Below are positions 58,950 to 64,000 of a DNA stretch of 64,000 nucleotides, one piece after another. This DNA is from Polytrichum commune. Lineage: Eukaryota > Streptophyta > Polytrichopsida > Polytrichales > Polytrichaceae. Made by a program: the position numbers and the translations under genes. Below the pieces are notes generated by a model. It saw only the letters and a list, made by a program, of their open reading frames with translations. It ran no database searches and was not told the DNA's origin. The stretch lies in contig OX485805.1 of the NCBI GenBank assembly GCA_950295325.1, forward strand, positions 10,788,501 through 10,852,500, in the 5' to 3' direction. Each line of letters opens with the position of its first letter. Position 1 is the first letter of the stretch.

Positions 58950-59177
58950 GCTCATTACACTATTTTGTCCAAGTAGCGTGGGTTGCCATTTGGAGTTATG
59001 CATTACTATAATATTATACTGAGAGTATCATGTTTTTATCCAAATAACATAAGTAGATAGTATGCATACCAAAGAATATGATATAATTTAATTGGTAAAA
59101 AATGATAATGTTGGTAGAAAGTTATAGCAACATGTAATTTCAAATGGTAACCCACATTAATTAGACAAAACATTGTA
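58950..59177. mobile_element. Foldback MITE (family B), copy 3
   Basis: The left end ACACTATTTTGTCCAAGTAG with GTGGGTTGCCATTTGGAGTT pairs with the right end ATTAGACAAAACATTGTAAT and GTAATTTCAAATGGTAACCC. It links the ACTACACT-ended element at 27963 with the foldback copies at 15241 and 18850. Confidence 0.65.
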
Positions 59178-59801
59178 ATAGTTCACTTTCTATGTTTAGG
59201 TAAACATGGTCCTTCTCTCCTTTGCACAATTGAGTTTCAAATTTGAGACTCAAGACTTTTGAGATATGACATCAAAGTTGTGTGTAAAGTCCCCTCAAAG
59301 AAAGACAAAATTGTGAGCCTTTGATCCTTCTTCGAGAGAATTTTCTATTAAGACCTTGTGAGCTCGTCATGTTTCAAAGCCTATTTTGAAAGTTGGGTGA
59401 AACTCCTTGGACCTCTATCAGAGCTTTTTGTTTTGCTGATTTGCATCATGTTGCATGGTGCTCGTGATTTTCAGGAATTGTTGTGATTAGCTTTAGCACC
59501 ATGGTTTCCTTTGGTAGTGCTCCACTAGAAACCGATGAGAGATTTGGGCTTCCTAACCTTGAGCTATTGTTTCAGCCGATTCTTGATGCTATTTCCCAAG
59601 CGGTTGTCATGGCTACGGAGATACATATATACATGCATTTAATAATACAAATTTGAAAAGAAAGAAAAAACAAGATCTGCATCTCCTACTTCTTCCTCTT
59701 CCTCTTCCTCTTCCTTTGCCCAATCCTCACATCTTTGTGAGGTAGGCAAAGGGCATCCTAGACAAGAAGAAAATGAAGGGCTTAGAACAAAGAGAGAGAA
59801 C

Positions 59802-60010
59802 ACTGCAAGGAAAACACGAAAAAAAGACTTGGGTTTATGACTAATATGGGTAAGAAAGTGCATTGATGACAAGCAACATTTTTAGTCCTCAACCTAGTCA
59901 TGTTGGACCAGTCGCTCCAAACAAAATGACTACGGTCATATCGGACAACTTTCGTTCCCCATGGTGCATTCCCATGAGGTTTTGGGACCTCGTTTTGGGC
60001 TGCCCTTCGA
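59802..60010. mobile_element. Detached CACTA terminal fragment, inverted relative to 58300-58510
   Basis: CACTGCAAGGAAAACACGAA and about 200 bp following (GAAAGTGCATTGATGA, CCTCAACCTAGTCATGTTGG, GTTCCCCATGG) match the reverse complement of the right end of the 50450-58510 element. Homology fades at about 60010; no partner end lies within the window. Confidence 0.75.
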
Positions 60011-60277
60011 CATCATGAGAAATGAGAAAGACAACAAGAGAAGAAATTGAAGGGAATATTAAATCATTTAAAAAAATAAAAAATAAAAACCAATGAGAGG
60101 GAGGAGAATAAGGATAAGAACAATTCCTTGCACGCCATTCGTAAGAGCATGCAACCACCGACTTTCTCTGGTGAAATTAACCTTAAGTCTGAGACAATGT
60201 TGTTATTCTTAGGAACAATGGAAGATCTGATTACTAAAAAATTACTATGGCTCAAAATATAAGGACCACACCAATTA

Positions 60278-60811
60278 TGGTATTTAATCACATCTGTAAT
60301 AGTGCCGCTTATCATATTCTTGGGCGCATGTTAGGTCACATTGATGATTCACAACTTCATCATTGATGTCACCTCATGACACTTGGCAATTAAGTGCACT
60401 TACTACTACCTCTGCATGAGTATGTTCAGTAGTGTTGTGAGGTGTATGCCTATGTTACACAATGGTCTATAATTTGACTAAAGTGTACACAAATGACACT
60501 TGCCAATAGTATGCTAAAAAAAATCTTACCCTTGGATACTAAAATGCGAGACTATCATCCAAAGTATCCCAATGTGCTACTCTAAATGTCATAATGTAGA
60601 TAATTGTTCAATTAAAGAAGTTACTTATGTTGACGAATGGAATCATATTGACAATTAGCAAGCGTGACACTTTGAGACCTCTAGGCATCTAGTTTAGGCC
60701 CTTTGCAAATAGTATATGTGATACTAAATACCATTAATGATGTACACCGTTTATGGTATTCAGTGGCACATGCATAATAGTGTCACTTACCTTATTTTGA
60801 GGCGTATACCC
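60278..60811. repeat. 475-bp repeat, copy A and start of copy B
   Basis: Copy A runs 60278-60752, then TATGGTATTCAGTGGCAC at 60753 restarts the unit (matching TATGGTATTTAATCAC at 60278) for about 58 bp until GCGTAT, where it is interrupted. Contains GTGTCACCTCATGACACTTG-like and GGCATCTAGTTTAGGCC blocks. Confidence 0.65.
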
Positions 60812-61461
60812 TCCCGGGGGGGGGTCTTCATTGGAAACCTAAATGACATGTGTGCGCCGCTATGAAATTAAACCCCATATATACAAGAAGTTTATATAGA
60901 AAAGCAAATGTATACGTACTAATAGCATGCTATAAAATGGGTTCATATATTTATACTAAGATTTTCAATTTAATGTGATGAATGCCTTCAATACATATAT
61001 GAAATATAAAATTTGGGGTTAAATGGGTCTATATCACATAAAACATCCATTTCCACTTCCAATGAGAAAGTCATTGAACATTTTTCATCCATAGCATGAA
61101 ACTCAATGACTGTAGTCCACAAACAAAGACAAGAGCACAATAACTTAGCCACAGTCTAGAGAGAAAACTCAAGGGAACCCATGAGCACTCCCTAAGCACT
61201 CCAAGAGCTTTCAATTTGTTAAAACCTAGAACCTAAATGCAAACCTTCACAAAATGAACATGATAGTCATAAATGACTTTTACCATATCAATGGATGAAA
61301 TGTGAATTGGATGAAATTGACACATCTATTGTCAGTTTTTTCTCTGGCCCTTTAAGGACCCGTTTGTACATCTAACTTTACATCAAATTTACTAATAGCC
61401 TTTTTAAAATGTTCACACTACCTACGTTAGTTCGTACGTGGTTTAAAGAGCCCACCGCTGG
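60812..61461. other. Insert between repeat copies, unassigned part
   Basis: Begins ACCCTCCCGGGGGGGGGTC and ends near CCACCGCTGGGGGGGG. The G-runs at both sides suggest element ends, but no clean TIR can be drawn. Interior is AT-rich, non-coding. Confidence 0.35.
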
Positions 61462-61843
61462 GGGGGGTATGAGCCCAAAATGGTTGCTCATATTTGTTTT
61501 ATGTTTAGAATTTATTTAGAATTGCATTTGGAGTGTAATTGAAACAATCAAAAGTATAAAAAGAGTGAGGCTTGGTGTGGTTTATGTTTTAGGCTTTAAG
61601 CCTATTTTGTGTGGTTAATTAGAAGCTAGTGGCATTAGGGAGTGTCTTGGTTAAGTGAGTAGTGTTTGATGAAGCAAGGGGAAGGGCCTTGGATTTAAAT
61701 GTTTGATTTAGAACATGTTCTTGTTGGTTTAGGGGGTGAGGATTTAGTGGACAAGATAAGGTCCTACTAAGTAGGAGAAGGTTAAGGGGTTTGTGGTCTT
61801 GGGTGCCCTCTCCTCCTCTTCCTTTTCTCTTCTTCTTTCTTCT

Positions 61844-61849
<6 letters not shown>

Positions 61850-61898
<49 letters not shown>
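61850..61898. repeat. (CT)n microsatellite
   Basis: About 24 uninterrupted CT units after a CCTCTTCC-rich tract. Confidence 0.95.
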
Positions 61899-61902
<4 letters not shown>

Positions 61903-62028
61903 CTCTAAGTCGAGCTCTTAGAGCTAGAGGGGAATGTGGGAATTAGTTGGGGCTTAGTGGAATTAGTGGCTTGGTTAGGATAATTAAGTAGGGGGCTTGA
62001 TAGAATTAGGTAGATAGTTAGTTAGGAT

Positions 62029-62275
62029 GTGGATTTAGATGCCGAAGCCTGGCTCGTTCGGAACTAGCAACTGAAGTGGATTTAGCTGCTTAAGCTTGGC
62101 TATTCGGGCACCAGCAACTGAAGTGGATTTAGCTGCCTAAGCTTGGCTGTTCGGGCACCAACAACTGATGTGGATTTAGCTGCCTTAGCTGGGTTGTTCG
62201 GGCAACCAGCAACTAATGTGGATTTAGCTGCCTAAGCCTGGCTGGTTTGGCAACCAACAACTAATGTGGAGTGAG
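62029..62275. repeat. 47-48-bp minisatellite, about five units
   Basis: GTGGATTTAGCTGCCTAAGC recurs at 62029 (variant), 62076, 62123, 62170 and 62218, with a GTGGAGTGAGC end at 62266; each unit ends GGCACCAGCAACTG or a variant. Confidence 0.9.
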
Positions 62276-62681
62276 CTGGCCGAGGGCCAAGGGGTGAGAT
62301 CGAAGTGGAGAAAGGGGAGGGAGTTACTAGTGTCCCCTTAGCTTATGATACGTTTAGTAGTTAGGTATGACATAATATTTATTTAGGTAGTTAGCTCATT
62401 AGCAAGTTAAGTGAACACCGGCATTAGAAGGTGGCATTAGGGGGTGGACTTGTGGTTGTGTTGTGTGGAATTGTAAGGGAGTACGCCAATAGTGCCATAA
62501 TAGAGAAGAGTGTTTCTTAACACTTGTAATCTTGTTGTGGAATAAATTGGGGTGCCAACCAATGATGTGAGATGCAATGGAAGTTAATGACATTGGAATG
62601 ATTTAGCTAGGCTAGCATGAATGTGATCCCCATGCCCTCACCCAGACTAGGACGCTTAAGGGTGGGTGGTTTGGCCTCACA

Positions 62682-63170
62682 GGGGGGTATGCTAGGTTAC
62701 AATAATAACCAACAACTTCACCATTAGTGTCACCTCATGACCCTTGGCATTCAAGTGCGCTTTCTAATATCTTGGCATGACTAGGTTCAATAGTGTTATG
62801 AGGTGTATGCACATATTACGTAATGGTCTACAAGTTGATTGAAAATGTACATAAATGACACTTGACATTCGTATGCTTAAAAATTGCTTCTCCTTGCATG
62901 CTAAATTATAAGCACACGAAACTCACCCTTACTATGCTCAATAATATTTGAATCTCCTTGCATACTAAAACAAAAAAACTCGAATCTCAAGTCTCCCAAT
63001 GTGCTATGCTAAATATCATAATGTAAATAAATTTTCACCTTAAAAAATACTTATTTTGACAAATAATGTCATATTGGCAATTGGTGAATGTGACACTTTA
63101 AAACCTCTAGGCATCTAGTTTAGGCCTTTTGCAAATAATGTTCATGACACTAAATACCATAAACGCATGT
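62682..63170. repeat. 475-bp repeat, next copy
   Basis: Starting GTATGCTAGGTTACAATAA, it parallels copy A from GCGCATGTTAGGTCAC onward through ATGACACTTGACATTCGTAT and GGCATCTAGTTTAGGCC to TGACACTAAATACCATAA. It therefore continues copy B after the insertion at 60812-62681. Confidence 0.7.
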
Positions 63171-63660
63171 CAAAATGAACCCAAATACAGTAAGGATAGG
63201 CAATAAACCCTACCACTGTAACAAGGGCACTCTTGAACAAAATAGGGCCAACAGGCTCAAATTCACGTCGGTGGAAACATGGATGTTAAATTTTCTTTTT
63301 CTTTTCGTTTACCATAAACGCCGTATGGGCGGCGCCGCGGCGGCCCATGGGGCCATCAGTGTCAACTTGAGCTCTATACCGTACGTTAAGGGCAGCTTCG
63401 GCGCTCTCTTGCCGAATAATTATTAAAAGTAAAATAACAGTGTTCGGCGGCAAAAAAAAAATTACTAAAAATTTCAGCATTTTAAATAGTTTAATAATGC
63501 AATTTCGGCATACATCCAAGAAGCTATTATCTAACAGTAAACAAGGATGTTCATTCACGATTTCACAATTTGTGTGAAGAGTTTTACAAAAGATATAAAT
63601 CTTTCACGATTTTGTGAAGAGTTGAGAATGCTCTGTGCTTTATACAAGTAGAGTGGAGTT
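63171..63660. other. GC-rich patch in AT-rich sequence
   Basis: 63315-63415 holds CGCCGTATGGGCGGCGCCGC and following CpG-dense sequence, then TTCGGCG motifs at 63398 and 63443. The 83-codon open frame through it resembles nothing known. Possibly the end of an unidentified element. Confidence 0.35.
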
Positions 63661-63724
63661 GTGTTCAACAATGCATATGGGATATGTAAAGTTTGAGGTG
63701 AAGCACCTAGTTAGACTTCATTTT

Positions 63725-64000
63725 TATAACACGCATAACTTTTGCATAGAGTCTTCAAATGACATAAAATTTGTTGGAGGTGAAAGATTACTTGATTTCT
63801 AAACTTTTCTTAGACCAACAAAATTCCAAAAATGTTGATCTTCTATGCACAAATGAGCTCTGAAAAACTATTATGAACGCATTTTAATTTTTTGATCTTT
63901 ACACGGCTGCAATGTTTTGTCCATATCTTTTGCATAAAGACTTATTTTGACACAAAACTTGTTGGAGGTGGAGAATTACTTGATTTCTCAACTTTTGTTA
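63725..64000. repeat. Direct repeat pair, about 80 bp, 190 bp apart
   Basis: ACTTTTGCATAGAGTCTTCA with TTTGTTGGAGGTGAAAGATT at 63735, and TCTTTTGCATAAAGACTTAT with CTTGTTGGAGGTGGAGAATT at 63925, both running into TACTTGATTTCT-AACTTT. The second copy reaches the window edge. Confidence 0.75.

Larger units (their letters stand above)
61470..62681 (+). mobile_element. 1.2-kb element, solo-LTR-like or DNA element
   Basis: Bounded by TG at 61470 and CA at 62681, with identical GGGGGGTA at 61462-61469 and 62682-62689. Within lie TATAAAAAG (about 61557), a pyrimidine-rich leader, a CT microsatellite, a 47-bp minisatellite and AATAAA (about 62541), an order resembling a plant LTR. An 8-bp duplication, however, is longer than the 4-6 bp made by retroviral-type integrases, so a DNA element is equally possible. 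No coding sequence. Confidence 0.45.

Noticed and set aside
1-64000. Autonomous LTR retrotransposon or endogenous viral gene
   Set aside because: No reverse transcriptase, integrase, protease or capsid motif was recognised in the listed frames; only one solo-LTR-like candidate (61470-62681) was kept.

Overview
The window looks like nuclear DNA of a land plant. It is AT-rich, has GT-AG introns from 155 bp to 2.2 kb, carries a nine-exon cytochrome P450 of the plant CYP85-clan type, and is packed with class II transposon relics typical of plants (Stowaway, PIF/Harbinger, hAT, CACTA, pogo/Tigger and foldback elements). The lineage cannot be fixed from the sequence alone. No reverse transcriptase, integrase, rRNA, tRNA, CRISPR array or bacterial-type operon was recognised.

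Genes. Positions 1-1435 (+) hold the end of an FCP1/SCP-like phosphatase gene with a broken reading frame, followed by two spliced exons of a basic, low-complexity protein tail. Positions 3682-11661 (-) hold the one clearly intact gene: a P450 that can be assembled exon by exon into 491 codons with every splice phase consistent. Its ExxR, FNPSRF and cysteine-ligand motifs are present, but the I-helix acid-threonine pair, the C-helix arginine and the N-terminal proline hinge are not recognisable. Introns 1 and 4 each carry a copy of a hAT-type MITE.

Mobile DNA. From about 14.6 kb rightwards almost everything identifiable is transposon-derived. Main items are: TIR elements at 14630-15177 and 16414-16919 (the latter with an 8-bp duplication TTCCAACC); CACTA-type MITEs at 18345-18672 and 30356-30703; a pogo/Tigger element with TA duplication and a truncated DDE transposase at 20248-22373; a foldback element at 23675-26576 with a complete hAT element (25018-26570, perfect duplication CCCCCATT) nested in its last bases; a head-to-head pair of MITEs at 28661-29117; a Stowaway at 34657-34941; a 163-bp near-perfect hairpin at 37760-37922; a PIF/Harbinger relic with an internal inversion at 44029-45050; a TAA-flanked Harbinger-type element at 48529-49509; an 8-kb decayed CACTA element at 50450-58510 with a detached inverted copy of its right end at 59802-60010; and a repeat-rich region at 60.3-63.2 kb containing a 1.2-kb element with a 47-bp minisatellite.

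How the parts relate. The P450 stands alone with no visible pathway neighbours. The transposons are mostly non-autonomous or dead, and nested insertions, target-site duplications and one paralogous empty site allow relative dating. All calls come from reading the sequence and translations; no database search was possible.
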